Shown: positions 8,294-17,236, numbered from the stretch's first letter. The stretch: 64,000 nt of DNA from AP-15 sp963703745 (GCA_963703745.1 CAVPFL010000008.1:62001-126000); one strand, 5' to 3'. Notes: generated by a model not told the origin, from the letters alone. A program made the numbers and translations.

Positions 8294-9760
8294 TTAGCGT
8301 TTGGCCGCGGCAGTCTCAACGGCAGGGGCGAGCACCGGCTCGACCTCGGCCCGAAGTAATACCTCTTGCCGCCGCAGCAGCGCCTGCAATTCCGCGATCG
8401 GCACCGCGCGCGGCGCGCAGCGCTTGGCCACCGCGAGCGCTGCCGCAACGCCGGCGGCCTGGCCGGTGAGCCAGCATTGCGGGATCTCGCGCAGGAAGGA
8501 GTGGCTCGACGGGTCGCAGGAGATGTGCCGGCCGGCGACCAGCAGCCCGTCGATGTTGCGCGGCACAAGACAGCCATAGGGTACCGACAGAAGCGGGAAC
8601 TTCGGTGACAGCGACGGCGAGATGCCGATCTCGTCGGGCCGCGGCGTGACGTTCGACCAGTCCTCGCGCGTGACCCGGCCAATGCCGACGAGGCGCCGCG
8701 CGTGGCGCACGCCGAGCTGCGGCGCCGACAGGAGCAGATACGCGTTCGCGAAGCCCGGCGCATGCTCTCGGTAGACCGCGAGATGCTGCGCCATCAGCCT
8801 GTGCGAGCGGATCTCGACCTCGGTCTGGTCCTCGACGTCGACTGCCGAATAGCCGGCGAGCCGCGGTCCCAGGAACAGCGCGACATCGTCGCGCCACGAT
8901 ACGAAAGGCCGCTCGAAGAGGCCGCCGCAGGCCGCCCGGCCACGCTCCATCAAGGCCTTGAAGCGTTCCGGATCTCCGGCCTTGAAGGCGATCCAGCGCG
9001 GCATATCGACCCCGCCGAAGAGCCAGGCGGTGTTCGTGCAATGGTGGATGTCGCGCTCGTCGATGTCGCTCTCGCTGCCGGCGCCGGCGCGATGAAACAG
9101 ATCGCAGTCGCCGGTGCAGTCGATCGTCACCCCGGCGCGGATCGCCAGCCGGCCTTCCTTGCTCTCGAAGACTGCGCCTGCGACCCGATCCTCCTCGATG
9201 ATCGGGGTGGCCGCCCAGGCATGGAACACGAGATGGACGCCTGCGCCGAGCACCATCTCCTGGCTCAGCAGCTTCAGGTGCTCCGGGTCGATCGTCGGCG
9301 ACCAGGTGACGATGCCGTGGAAGGCGGCGGTGCGCTCCTTCCAATATGCGGCAGTCGCCGCGTCGGCGCTGCCCCAGTCGGAGCGCGGCGGGCCGGCGAC
9401 CGCGTCCCGCGGCAGCCGGTCGAGCAGTTCGGCGGCGATCCCCTCGATGACCCGCCTGCCCGACCAGTCGGTCATGCGGTCGATCCAGATCACCAGCCCA
9501 CCGGTCGACAGCCCGCCGAGATGATTGTGCCGCTCGATCAGCACGACGTCGGCACCCGCCCGCGCCGCGGCGATTGCGGCGGCCGTACCGGCCGGCCCGC
9601 CGCCGGCAACCAGCACGTCGCAATCGCGGAACAGCGGCACCCGGCGCGCCGGCTCGGTGATCGCTCCGGCGGGCCGCCCCCGCCGCTCGCGCAACCGCCC
9701 GGCGCGGAACACCTCGGCCTGGAAGAACAGCCGCCCGTAATCGGAGGAATTTGCCCTCAC
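8294..9760 (-). CDS. FAD-dependent oxidoreductase
   Basis: A 488-residue flavoprotein of the FAD_oxidored (pfam12831-like) type. The Rossmann motif is VAGGGPAGTAAAIAAARAG (residues 51-69), followed by the acidic VVLIERHNHLGGLSTGG. A GTG start at 9760 is used. The C-terminal half carries GLLVAGRHISCDPSSHSFLREIPQCWLTGQAAGVAAA, the usual FAD-closing block of this family. The electron acceptor and substrate are unknown. A truncated, about 91% identical copy of the first 75 residues' coding sequence lies at 13776-13996. Confidence 0.9.
   Translation of the reverse strand: MRANSSDYGRLFFQAEVFRAGRLRERRGRPAGAITEPARRVPLFRDCDVLVAGGGPAGTAAAIAAARAGADVVLIERHNHLGGLSTGGLVIWIDRMTDWSGRRVIEGIAAELLDRLPRDAVAGPPRSDWGSADAATAAYWKERTAAFHGIVTWSPTIDPEHLKLLSQEMVLGAGVHLVFHAWAATPIIEEDRVAGAVFESKEGRLAIRAGVTIDCTGDCDLFHRAGAGSESDIDERDIHHCTNTAWLFGGVDMPRWIAFKAGDPERFKALMERGRAACGGLFERPFVSWRDDVALFLGPRLAGYSAVDVEDQTEVEIRSHRLMAQHLAVYREHAPGFANAYLLLSAPQLGVRHARRLVGIGRVTREDWSNVTPRPDEIGISPSLSPKFPLLSVPYGCLVPRNIDGLLVAGRHISCDPSSHSFLREIPQCWLTGQAAGVAAALAVAKRCAPRAVPIAELQALLRRQEVLLRAEVEPVLAPAVETAAAKR
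9502..9722. repeat. 221-bp direct repeat, copy 1
   Basis: Bases 9502-9722 (inside the FAD oxidoreductase gene) match 13776-13996 with no indel and about 19 mismatches by eye. Both copies have the same orientation, so they form a direct repeat 4,274 bp apart. They bracket the toxin-antitoxin, transposase and recD2 remnants. Confidence 0.9.
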
Positions 9761-9988
9761 GGAAATTCGCGCTCCCTCGCGACGCGCAGGGGCGGCAAGT
9801 CGGTCTGCACCCCATCCTGGGCATGTTGTGCGGCAACGTCCTTAGAGTCGTGGCGGTCGCTGGAGAGCCCTCGTACCGTCTGAAGATAGGCGGGCAGTAC
9901 CGTGTTTGAGGATGTCTTCGTCGTGGTCCGTGCCGCCCGCGCCATCTGCCCCTCGCTCCTCAGCCAATGATTTCCGAGATCGCCTTCC

Positions 9989-10294
9989 TCAGCGCGGCTC
10001 GGTCGCCGTCGTCGAGGGAGCGAGCCGGCGCAGCACAAGCCGCTGTTCGAGGGTCGCGCACACTGGTTTGACCACGGAGGGCTTGAGTAGCCCGGCGGCC
10101 TGCCAATGGCCGATCCATGCGTCACCCAACCCGGGATTCGGTCGGAGCTGGCTGGTGACCGCCATTACGATCAGGTCCGGCCGGGCGATGCTGTAGGCGC
10201 GATTGCTGACTACAACCGCAGGCCGCTTCTTCGACGCCCGCTGGCTGGTGAACGGAAACGGCACCAGGACGACGTCGCCGAAATCAAAGGGCAT
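9989..10294 (-). CDS. MazF/PemK-type toxin endoribonuclease
   Basis: A 101-residue PemK/MazF-like protein. It opens MPFDFGDVVLVPFPFT, followed by the conserved KKRPAVVVSN strand with the catalytic-type Arg, then a hydrophobic core and LLKPSVVKPVCATLEQRLV with the conserved Lys and Thr. Such toxins cut mRNA. The ATG at 10294-10292 lies within the last codons of the antitoxin gene (11-bp overlap), the usual layout of a coupled module. An upstream in-frame start (10333) lies inside the antitoxin and is less likely. Confidence 0.88.
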   Translation of the reverse strand: MPFDFGDVVLVPFPFTSQRASKKRPAVVVSNRAYSIARPDLIVMAVTSQLRPNPGLGDAWIGHWQAAGLLKPSVVKPVCATLEQRLVLRRLAPSTTATEPR

Positions 10295-10484
10295 CGTAGA
10301 CGTCGTCTTCGGGATTGCTCCAGATGGCCGCAAAAGCCGGAGCGCTTGCGGCAGCGGCAGCGCGGGTCAGCGCCCGCTCCTGCTCGCGCAAGCGGATGAA
10401 ATCAACGAAGTCCTCGATCTCGGCGATGCGCTCGGCGGGCAACGCCTCGATTTTCTCGATCAGGGTCTTGCTGTCGGCGGGCAT
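10284..10484 (-). CDS. antitoxin of MazF-type module (DUF2281-like)
   Basis: A 66-residue acidic protein, MPADSKTLIEKIEALPAERI..., with the KIEALPxERIxEIEDFVDFI pattern of DUF2281-type antitoxins. The ATG at 10484 is preceded by GGAGAG. The C-terminal part (NPEDDVYDAL) would be the toxin-wrapping tail. The stop codon overlaps the toxin start, which ensures antitoxin is made first. Autorepression by the complex is expected from the family, but no operator was identified. Confidence 0.82.
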   Translation of the reverse strand: MPADSKTLIEKIEALPAERIAEIEDFVDFIRLREQERALTRAAAAASAPAFAAIWSNPEDDVYDAL

Positions 10485-10536
10485 GTATGTTCTCTCCAAG
10501 AGGCTGCTGGTCGCATCCTATCAGGACGCATTGCCC

Positions 10537-10919
10537 TTACCTATTCCCCGGCCTGTCTCGCGACATGACGCGATCGAGTTTCTGGATAAAGTCGTTCACC
10601 TCCGGCTGGCACCATGTGTCCCCATGGTGCCAAAGGGTCCAACAGCTCATCTGTGGGTCTGCCTGGTGAGCGGCGGCGACACGATAGATGTTGCCCGCTC
10701 CGGCCATGTCCTTCCACGCAATCGAGGGATGCCGCGCCTTCACATTGTCGGGCAGACGGCGTGACGCTTCGGAGATGATCTCAAGGCAGCGCGTCACGGC
10801 ATAGACCCTGCCCGGGTCGGCCACGAATGCCTCATAGTCGAGCCCGGTCGTAAGCGGACGGCAAGATCGATGTGATGCGCGATGTCGCCCAGGCGGGCGC
10901 TCGCGGTGTCAGAAGGCAT
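10537..10919 (-). pseudogene. broken HepT-like (DUF86) toxin gene
   Basis: Reading from ATG at 10919 gives MPSDTASARLGDIAHHIDLA. After a one-base shift near 10850-10856 the frame continues TGLDYEAFVADPGRVYAVTR, LEIISEASRRLPDNVKARHP and SIAWKDMAGAGNIYR, a clear DUF86/HepT sequence. Past about 10662 the usual RHxY and C-terminal helix are replaced by unrelated residues. The RNase-type motif is therefore lost. The expected partner, an MntA nucleotidyltransferase, was not found upstream. Confidence 0.75.
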
Positions 10920-11073
10920 AAATGGCGTCGGTCGTGGCGGCGGGGCGAACGTAAGGCTTAAGCCCAGCGCGGGTAGCTCCGCGCCAGTTCGGCAAGTGTG
11001 GGGTTACGGTGACAGCTTACAAGATAGGGTGGGGCCTACAATTCTTTGAAGATGGAGAACGGGACGCGAGCGC

Positions 11074-11755
11074 ATGGCCCGGATCGCGCACGTGGTCGTG
11101 CCGGGCCTGCCGCATCATGTCACCCAGCGTGGTAATCGCCGCGAGTCAGTGTTCTTCGGAGCCGAGAATTTTCAGCTTTACCGCCGCCTGGTCACGACGG
11201 CGGCGCGCCGCGCGCCGGCGCAGAGATTTGAGCCTATTGCCTGATGCCCGATCATGTCCATCAGGAATGGGCTGCGGAGGACCTTTGGCGAAGCGCACCA
11301 CCGCTACACCGGGACCATCAACGCAAGGGTCCCACTGGACCGGCCATCTTTTCCAGGGTCGCTTCGGCGCGGTGTGATGGACGAGCCGCACCTGCTGGCG
11401 GCGGCACATTACATCGCGCTCAATCCAGTGGTCGCGGGGCTGGTGAGCCATGCCGGGGACTGGCCGTGGTCGAGCGCCCGCGCGCATCTCGCAGGCGAGG
11501 ATGACGAGCTGGGCAACGGTGGCGCCGCTGCGCGCGCTGATCCCCGATTTTGCTGCCCTTCTCACAGCACTGGCCGATCCCGCGACGCCGCTCCGGATCG
11601 AGCGGGCGCCCAGGATCGGACGACCGCTGAGGGCGCCGGAATGGATCGCGGCGCTCGAGCGTCGGCTCGGCCGCGCCCTCGCACCCGGCAACCCCGGACC
11701 AAAGCCGCGAGTGGACCGTCAGCCCGAGCAGCAGCAGGGGCTGCTGAAAGTTTAA
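11074..11755 (+). pseudogene. broken REP-associated tyrosine transposase (RAYT, Y1/IS200-like)
   Basis: From ATG at 11074 the sequence reads MARIAHVVVPGLPHHVTQRG, the hallmark start of TnpA_REP proteins. A stop follows near 11240. In a second frame come CLMPDHVH (the HUH-like metal motif is MPDHVH), then GLRRTFGEAHHRYTGTIN. Later, another frame holds MDEPHLLAAAHYIALNPVVA and GDWPWSSARAHLAG, and a further shift gives PLRALIPDFAALLTALADP to the stop at 11755. At least three frameshifts and a small deletion make it non-functional. Confidence 0.85.
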
Positions 11756-11887
11756 GTAAACTCCCACCGTAACCCCTTCCTAGGCGTCGTCGGTACGACG
11801 GGCTTCGACGCAGTGGGGAAACGGAACCATATTTTCGGGTATGATGCCTTACCGGTATCACTCACATAGGCGCCAAAGGGAAGGTGG

Positions 11888-12337
11888 ATGGCGACGGAAC
11901 ACGAGGGATCAGCGCCGGAGCAACCGACGACCGAACATAAGGAGCCCGCTCCGGATCAGGTCGCTCGAATGATTCGGGATCTCGAGAAGCGCATGGCAAC
12001 GCTCTCAGACGCCGTTGTGGAACAATCGACAGAGCGTGCGCAACTTAGCAGGGTGTTTCTGAGCTGGAGTGAGTTTGCCGCTACCGCCGGCGCCGCCGGT
12101 TTTCGACGCAACCCAGAGATAGAGCGATACCTCTCTTTGTTGTGGCTAGCAGGTCGGGGCGAGCCATCGTCCGGAGAATCAGCTTCCGTACAGGGCGACG
12201 TGAGCGTCACACCTTCATTAGACGAAATTAACGCTCTGCTCGAACGGCTAGATCACGACATCGCCGCTGAGCGTGTAGCTATGGACGGCTTGCTAAAACG
12301 AATTCGAGAGCCACGCGACAGCAGCCCCGGGAGGTGA
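11888..12337 (+). CDS. hypothetical helical protein (first of a coupled pair)
   Basis: A 149-residue hydrophilic protein. The N-terminus is low-complexity and acidic (EHEGSAPEQPTTEHKEPAP). Helices with heptad spacing follow (IRDLEKRMATLSDAVVEQST), and a second helix pair (DEINALLERLDHDIAAERVA) lies near the end. No domain was recognised. AGGGAAGGTGG precedes the ATG. The stop overlaps the GTG start of the next gene (GTGA at 12334-12337), so the two are translationally coupled. It sits in the accessory zone between the direct repeats. Confidence 0.6.
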   Translation: MATEHEGSAPEQPTTEHKEPAPDQVARMIRDLEKRMATLSDAVVEQSTERAQLSRVFLSWSEFAATAGAAGFRRNPEIERYLSLLWLAGRGEPSSGESASVQGDVSVTPSLDEINALLERLDHDIAAERVAMDGLLKRIREPRDSSPGR

Positions 12338-12636
12338 GAATCCTAAGCTTCCCAGCGGCATTGTGGTCGCTGGGGCGAAAGGTTGAGGAACTGCTCGCCT
12401 TACAGCGTACGACCAGGGAAGCGCTTGAAGTCGTGAACAGTCGCCTGCGCGCGCTGGAGGATCGAATGGTCTATCTCGAAGCGAACCAGGATAAGCTTGT
12501 CGGAGAAGCTCGGTCGGCGGCGAGCGCGGCCTCAACGGCGGTCGCGGGAGCGGTGATCTCTGACGTCGTGACCCGGTTGACGCGCCTTGAGATGCACACT
12601 GAGGACATAGGGAAACGCCTTCAGGCGCCGGAGTAG
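12334..12636 (+). CDS. hypothetical coiled-coil protein (second of a coupled pair)
   Basis: A 100-residue protein starting with GTG inside the stop of the previous gene. Residues about 10-50 (LGRKVEELLALQRTTREALE, NSRLRALEDRMVYLEANQDK) form a convincing coiled coil. An Ala-rich stretch (AASAASTAVAGA) and another amphipathic helix follow. No enzyme motif is present. With its partner it could form a hetero-oligomeric scaffold or a small regulator, but that is only inference. Confidence 0.6.
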   Translation: MRILSFPAALWSLGRKVEELLALQRTTREALEVVNSRLRALEDRMVYLEANQDKLVGEARSAASAASTAVAGAVISDVVTRLTRLEMHTEDIGKRLQAPE

Positions 12637-12729
12637 GTGATAACCTTCGCCCCGATCCGAGCGCCGCCTTGACAAGTTGCCGGCTCGGTCCTGGTAGCGT
12701 CCCAGACACCCAATCTCCATGATACGTGG

Positions 12730-13775
12730 ATGGCGCGCCCATCGACGGCGAGTTCGACCGAGGTCCTGGCCGGCCTGGTCGAGCGCGTCGCTTTCCACAA
12801 CGACCAGAAGGCTTTTGCGTGCTGCGGGTCAAAGCCCGCGGCCAGCGCGACCTGATCACCGTGCTCGGTTACGCGGCGATGATCGCGGCCGGCGAGTTCG
12901 TCCAGGCGAGCGGGAGCTGGATCAACGACCGCACGCATGGTGTGCAGTTCAAAGCCTCATTCCTCAAGGCAACGGCGCCGACGACAACCGAGGGGATCGA
13001 GAAATATCTCGGCTCCGGGATGATCCGCGGCATCGGGCCGGTCTACGCCAAGAAGCTCGTCCGCGCTTTCGGCGGCGCCGTGTTCGACATCATTCAGCAG
13101 CAGCCTGACCGGCTGCGGGAGGTGACGGGGATAGGCCCAAAGCGGGCGGAGCGGATTGCCGCCGGCTGGGCCGAGCAGAAGGTCATCCGCGAGATCATGC
13201 TGTTCCTGCACAGCAGCGGCGTCGGCACCTCGCGTGCTGTGCGCATCTACAAAACCTACGGGGCCGACGCGGTCCAGCTGATCTCGGAGAACCCTTACCG
13301 ATTGGCCCGCGACATCCGCGGCATCGGCTTGCGCACAGCCGATCAGATCGCGGCAAAGCTCGGCATCGAGGAGACCGCACTGGTCCGCGTGCGCGCCGGT
13401 ATCGCCTATGCGCTGACCGAGGCGATGGAGGAAGGGCATTGCGGGCTACGGCCGACGAGCTGATCCCGCTCACCCGGAGGCTGCTCGAAGTGCCCCTCGA
13501 GATCGTTGAAACGGCGCTCGGCCATGAGCTCGAAGGCGGCAGCGCAATTGCCGATGACCTCGAGGGCCGTCGTTGTGTCTTCCTCGCCGGGCTGTATGGG
13601 GCCGAGCGGGAGATCGCCGAAACGCTCAAGGCACTCGCGATTGGGAGGCCGCCCTGGCGAGCTATCGATGCCGACAAGGGATCCCTTGGGTCGAGCAGCG
13701 GACAAAGCTCGCGCTTGCCGACAGCCAACGATTGGCTGTTCGCGTCGCTCTCGTTTCCAAGGTGCTGGTGATCGG
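12730..13775 (+). pseudogene. recD2: 5' remnant of RecD2-type helicase (RecD/TraA family)
   Basis: In three or four frames the sequence encodes the N-terminal half of a RecD2 helicase: EVLAGLVERVAFHNDQK, then RVKARGQRDLITVLGYAAMI, the helix-hairpin-helix region MIRGIGPVYAKKLVRAFGG and REVTGIGPKRAERIAAGW, then ADELIPLTRRLLEVPLEIVE, ending in RLAVRVALVSKVLVI. Shifts fall near 12816, 13448 and 13680. It stops exactly before the expected Walker A (TGGPGVGKT), where the sequence switches to antisense FAD oxidoreductase. The ATPase and helicase domains are missing. Confidence 0.88.
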
Positions 13776-13996
13776 CGGTCGACAGCCCGCCGAGATGATT
13801 GTGCCGCTCGATCAGCACGACGTCGGCGCCCGCCCGCGCCGCAGCGATCGCGGCGACCGTGCCGGCCGGCCCGCCGCCGGCGACCGGCACGTCGCAATGG
13901 CGGAACAACGGCACCCGGCGCTCCGGTTCGGTGATCGCTCCGGCGGGCTGCGGCCGCCTCTTGCTCAGCCGCTCGGCGCGGAACACCTCGGCCTGT
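13776..13996 (-). pseudogene. truncated duplicate of the FAD oxidoreductase N-terminus (direct repeat copy 2)
   Basis: On the minus strand this encodes QAEVFRAERLSKRRPQPAGA, then the FAD motif VAGGGPAGTVAAIAAARAG and VVLIERHNHLGGLST, and then ends. It matches residues about 14-86 of the intact gene at 8294-9760 (221 bp, about 19 substitutions). The break after LGGLST joins it head-on to the recD2 remnant. It has neither its own start nor a substrate domain, so it is non-functional. Confidence 0.92.
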
Positions 13997-14017
13997 AATT
14001 GCCAGGGCGGCGCGGGC

Positions 14018-15652
14018 TCAGATGGTTGGCAGGCGGTGGTTCTTGAACATCTCCCGGAGCTGCGTCTTGAGCACCTTGCCAGTCGCGCCGTGCGGCATCT
14101 CCGGCACGAAGACGACATCGTCCGGCAGCTGCCATTTGGCCACCTTGCCCTTGAGGAAGCCGATGACGAGGTCGGCCGCGAGCTCGCGGCCGGACTTCGC
14201 CACGACGACGAGCAAGGGCCGCTCGTCCCATTTTGGATGCGGCAGACCGATCACCGCAGCCTCGGCGACGTCGGGATGGCCCATCGCCGCGTTTTCGAGA
14301 TCGATCGAGCTGATCCACTCGCCCCCGGACTTGATCACGTCCTTACTGCGGTCGACGATCTGCATGCAGCCCTCGGCATCTATCGTCGCGACATCGCCGG
14401 TGCGGAACCAGCCCTCGGAGTCGAGTGCAAACCGGCTCGCGGCTTCGTCTTCGTAGTAGGCGCCGATGACCCAAGGTCCGCGCACCAGCAGCTCGCCGCT
14501 GGCGACTCCGTCCTCGGGGAGACGTTTGCCATCGGGGTCGACGATCTTGAACTCGACACCAAAGAGCGGGGTGCCCTGGCGCGCGCGGCATACGTACTCG
14601 GCCTCCCGATCCTCGGCCATGAGCTTGGGCTTCGGGGGCGAGAGGCTGCCGACCGGGCTCATTTCGGTCATGCCCCAGCCATGGATCAGGTCTACGCCGT
14701 AACGTTCGGCAAAGGTGCGGATCATCGAGATCGGCACCGCCGAGCCGCCGCAGGTGACGCGCTTGAGGCTGTCGATGCGTTTGCCCGTTGCCTCGAGGTG
14801 TTGCAGGAGGCCGAGCCAGACCGTCGGCACGCCGAGGGCGCAGGTGACGCCTTCCCCCTCGAATAGCTGCTGCAGGCTGGTGCCATCGAGCCTGGAGCCG
14901 GGGAAAACGAGCTTCGCGCCGGCCATCGCAGCGGCGTAGGGGATGCCCCAGGCATTGACGTGAAACATCGGCACGATCGGACAGAGCACATCATGCGCCG
15001 CGATGCCGATATTGTTGGCCCCGCAGACCGCATAGGTATGGAGGAGCGTCGAGCGATGGCTGTAGAGGGCGCCCTTGGGATTGCCGGTCGTGCCGGATGT
15101 GTAGCAGAGCGACGACGCGGTGTTTTCGTCAAACTCCGGCCACTCGAGCTCGGGGGTCTCGGCGGTTACGATTTCTTCATAGCAGAGCGCGTTGGGGAGG
15201 GACGTTGCCGGCATGTGCTCGCGGTCGGTCATCACGACATAGTGCCGGGTGGCATGCCAATCGGCGGCCATCTTCTCGGCGAGCGGCACGAAGGTCAGGT
15301 CGACAAGCAGTACCTTATCGCGGGCATGGTTCACGATATAGGCGAGCTGGTCGGCGAAGAGACGCGGGTTGATCGTATGGCACACCGCACCGACGCCGGA
15401 GATCGCGTAGTACGCCTCGAAGTGGCGGTGATTGTTCCAGGCGATCGTCGCCACCCTGTCGCCGAACCCCACGCCGAGGCCCATCAGCGCCTTAGCGAGC
15501 TGCTTGGCGCGCGGCTCGGCGTCGGCGTAGGTATACCGGTGGAGCGGGCCCTCCGTGGTGCGCGAGACGATCTCTGTCTTGGCGTGATAGCGCGCCGCGT
15601 ATTGGATCAGCGACTGGATCAGCAATGGCCGATCCATCATCAGACCACGCAT
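14018..15652 (-). CDS. long/medium-chain acyl-CoA synthetase (AMP-binding family)
   Basis: A 544-residue ANL-superfamily ligase that activates a fatty or aromatic acid to its CoA thioester through an acyl-AMP. The P-loop SLCYTSGTTGNPKGALYSH lies at residues about 181-199. The adenine-binding GWGMTEMSP and the hinge GWFRTGDVATIDAEG are present. The C-terminal catalytic Lys lies in HGATGKVLKTQLREMF. Length fits the FadD/AlkK-like group. The start MRGLMMDRPLLIQSLIQYAA matches AlkK-type homologues. Its promoter region is described separately. Confidence 0.93.
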   Translation of the reverse strand: MRGLMMDRPLLIQSLIQYAARYHAKTEIVSRTTEGPLHRYTYADAEPRAKQLAKALMGLGVGFGDRVATIAWNNHRHFEAYYAISGVGAVCHTINPRLFADQLAYIVNHARDKVLLVDLTFVPLAEKMAADWHATRHYVVMTDREHMPATSLPNALCYEEIVTAETPELEWPEFDENTASSLCYTSGTTGNPKGALYSHRSTLLHTYAVCGANNIGIAAHDVLCPIVPMFHVNAWGIPYAAAMAGAKLVFPGSRLDGTSLQQLFEGEGVTCALGVPTVWLGLLQHLEATGKRIDSLKRVTCGGSAVPISMIRTFAERYGVDLIHGWGMTEMSPVGSLSPPKPKLMAEDREAEYVCRARQGTPLFGVEFKIVDPDGKRLPEDGVASGELLVRGPWVIGAYYEDEAASRFALDSEGWFRTGDVATIDAEGCMQIVDRSKDVIKSGGEWISSIDLENAAMGHPDVAEAAVIGLPHPKWDERPLLVVVAKSGRELAADLVIGFLKGKVAKWQLPDDVVFVPEMPHGATGKVLKTQLREMFKNHRLPTI

Positions 15653-15719
15653 CGAAACCTTCCCTCTGCCCCGAATTTTGCTTTCTACCGCGACTGCACC
15701 GGAAAGAACGTCTCGCCGA

Positions 15720-15909
15720 TTTCCCGGTTAATTGCCGGATACCGGACATAATGACGCGACTTTCCCGGTTTTCCCGAGAAAAATTTCCCGCCTCGGCAAC
15801 GAGATTTCCCGGTTCGGTCTGCGTCGGAATTATTCTCGCAAGCCGTTGATATAACATCATATGTTGAACTGCGTCAAGGCTCCGAAAGGGGGAATTGCAA
15901 ATTTCCCGG
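15720..15909. repeat. six-fold TTTCCCG repeat upstream of the acyl-CoA synthetase
   Basis: TTTCCCG occurs at 15720, 15761, 15770, 15784, 15805 and 15902, four of them as TTTCCCGG, all in the same orientation. They occupy the leader and upstream region of the minus-strand synthetase gene. The density is far above chance for a 7-mer in 190 bp. They could be operator half-sites or remnants of a slipped repeat. Confidence 0.55.
15849..15877 (-). promoter_or_regulatory. predicted sigma70-type promoter with internal dyad for the acyl-CoA synthetase gene
   Basis: On the minus strand TTGACG (15877-15872) is separated by exactly 17 bp from TTATAT (15854-15849). The spacer holds a dyad, AACAT-CAT-ATGTT (15853-15865), which overlaps the -10 element and so could be the operator of a repressor. 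The start codon at 15652 is about 190 bp downstream, giving a long leader that contains most of the TTTCCCG repeats. Confidence 0.5.
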
Positions 15910-15916
15910 ATCACAA

Positions 15917-17152
15917 TCACCGAGTCACAACAGCGCGCAAGATGCGCTCGGCGGCGTCGGCGAAGACCTGGGCGCCGAGCACGATGTCCTCCTCCTTGCT
16001 GTCCTCGGACCAGTGATGGCTGATGCCGCCGAGGCTCGGGATGAACATCATTCCGGCCGGCATCCGGTACGACAGCACCGCCGCGTCGTGGCCCGCCGCA
16101 CTCGGCAGCCGCATGTGCATGCCGGGCGCGTGCCGTTCGGCCACCGCTTCGATCTGCGCCTGAAAGCCGGGATCCATCGGCCTGGGCTCGCTGCGCCCCA
16201 TTAACTCAATCTCAATCCGGCAGGGGCCCGCCCGATCGGCTTCGCCGACGAGTTCGTGCAATGTCTTCTCGAAGAGAGCGAGCCGCTCCGGATCGGCGTC
16301 GCGAAACTGAACCTGCATCTCGCCACGCCCCGGAATGACCGAGGGCGCGTTCGGTTCGATCAGCATGCGGCCGATCGTCCATACCGTGCGCGGGCCGGCG
16401 ATCTCCGGAAAGCGGTCATGGATGCGGCTCGCCAGCCGTACCATTGCGACACCGGCATCCTTGCGGCGCACCATGCGCGTCGTACCGGCATGGTTCTGCT
16501 CGCCGATCACCGAGACCCTGTAGTTCCAGATGCCGACGATCGTCTCGACCACACCGATGCGCAACCCGCTGGCATCAAGCGTATCGCCCTGCTCGATATG
16601 CGCTTCGAGATACCCGACATAGCGCCCGGGGTCGACCCGCTCGCGCGCCCGTCCGGCAAAGCCGGCGCGCTGTAGCGCCGCGCGCAGCGGCGTACCGTCA
16701 TCGCGACCCCGGATCCGGTCGATTTCCTCTTCGGGAAGCGTGTCGGTAAAGGAACGGCTGCCGAGCATGTTGCCGTAATGGCCTTCCTCGTCAGCCCACG
16801 CGGCAACCTCGATGCCGAGCCCCGCACAGCCCGGGTCCCCAGCAAAGGCACGGGCGAGTTCGAGCCCATAGATCACCCCGAGCGAGCCGTCGAGCCAGCC
16901 GCCATAAGGCTGGGTCTCGCTGTGCGAGCCGACCAACAACCGCTGCTCGGCCAACAGATTGCGGCCGATGACGTTGCCGATCCCGTCGATCAACGCGTCG
17001 AGCCCGGCCTCGCGCAGCTTCCCGGCGAGCCAGTGCCGCGACTCGACATCGACCGGCGAATAGGTCGGCCGGTGCACGCCGGTCTTATAGCGGCCGAATT
17101 CGGCGAGCCGCTTGAGATCGGCGACGACGCGCTGTCCATCGATCCTCGGCAT
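15917..17152 (-). CDS. Zn-dependent M20-family amidohydrolase (hydantoinase/carbamoylase type)
   Basis: A 411-residue M20/ArgE-type hydrolase of the allantoate amidohydrolase / N-carbamoyl-L-amino-acid hydrolase group. The dinuclear metal ligands are visible: GSHSETQPYGGWLDG (His77, Asp88), AWADEEG (Glu122/Glu123), EAHIEQG (His near residue 190) and the C-terminal SLGGISHHWSED. It would cleave N-carbamoyl or ureido groups. It is transcribed away from the M81 peptidase gene (84-bp gap, 17153-17236), and the pair probably serves uptake-linked nitrogen catabolism. Confidence 0.9.
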   Translation of the reverse strand: MPRIDGQRVVADLKRLAEFGRYKTGVHRPTYSPVDVESRHWLAGKLREAGLDALIDGIGNVIGRNLLAEQRLLVGSHSETQPYGGWLDGSLGVIYGLELARAFAGDPGCAGLGIEVAAWADEEGHYGNMLGSRSFTDTLPEEEIDRIRGRDDGTPLRAALQRAGFAGRARERVDPGRYVGYLEAHIEQGDTLDASGLRIGVVETIVGIWNYRVSVIGEQNHAGTTRMVRRKDAGVAMVRLASRIHDRFPEIAGPRTVWTIGRMLIEPNAPSVIPGRGEMQVQFRDADPERLALFEKTLHELVGEADRAGPCRIEIELMGRSEPRPMDPGFQAQIEAVAERHAPGMHMRLPSAAGHDAAVLSYRMPAGMMFIPSLGGISHHWSEDSKEEDIVLGAQVFADAAERILRAVVTR

Positions 17153-17236
17153 AGGTCAGCCTTTCTGCGGCTCGTGGAAATCGGCCGAACAGTATCCTAG
17201 GATCGCTGTTGACCGAAACCGCCGCGGATCACCGCA

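Noticed and set aside
8702..9883. 393-codon plus-strand ORF opposite the FAD oxidoreductase
   Set aside because: Shadow frame with skewed composition and no recognisable domain.
10537..10919. A functional HepT/MntA toxin-antitoxin system
   Set aside because: The HepT sequence has a frameshift, lacks its RNase motif and has no MntA partner.
15720..15909. TTTCCCG cluster as a CRISPR-like or integron repeat
   Set aside because: Spacing is irregular (9 to 97 bp) and the units are only 7-8 bp, so it was kept as a possible operator array only.
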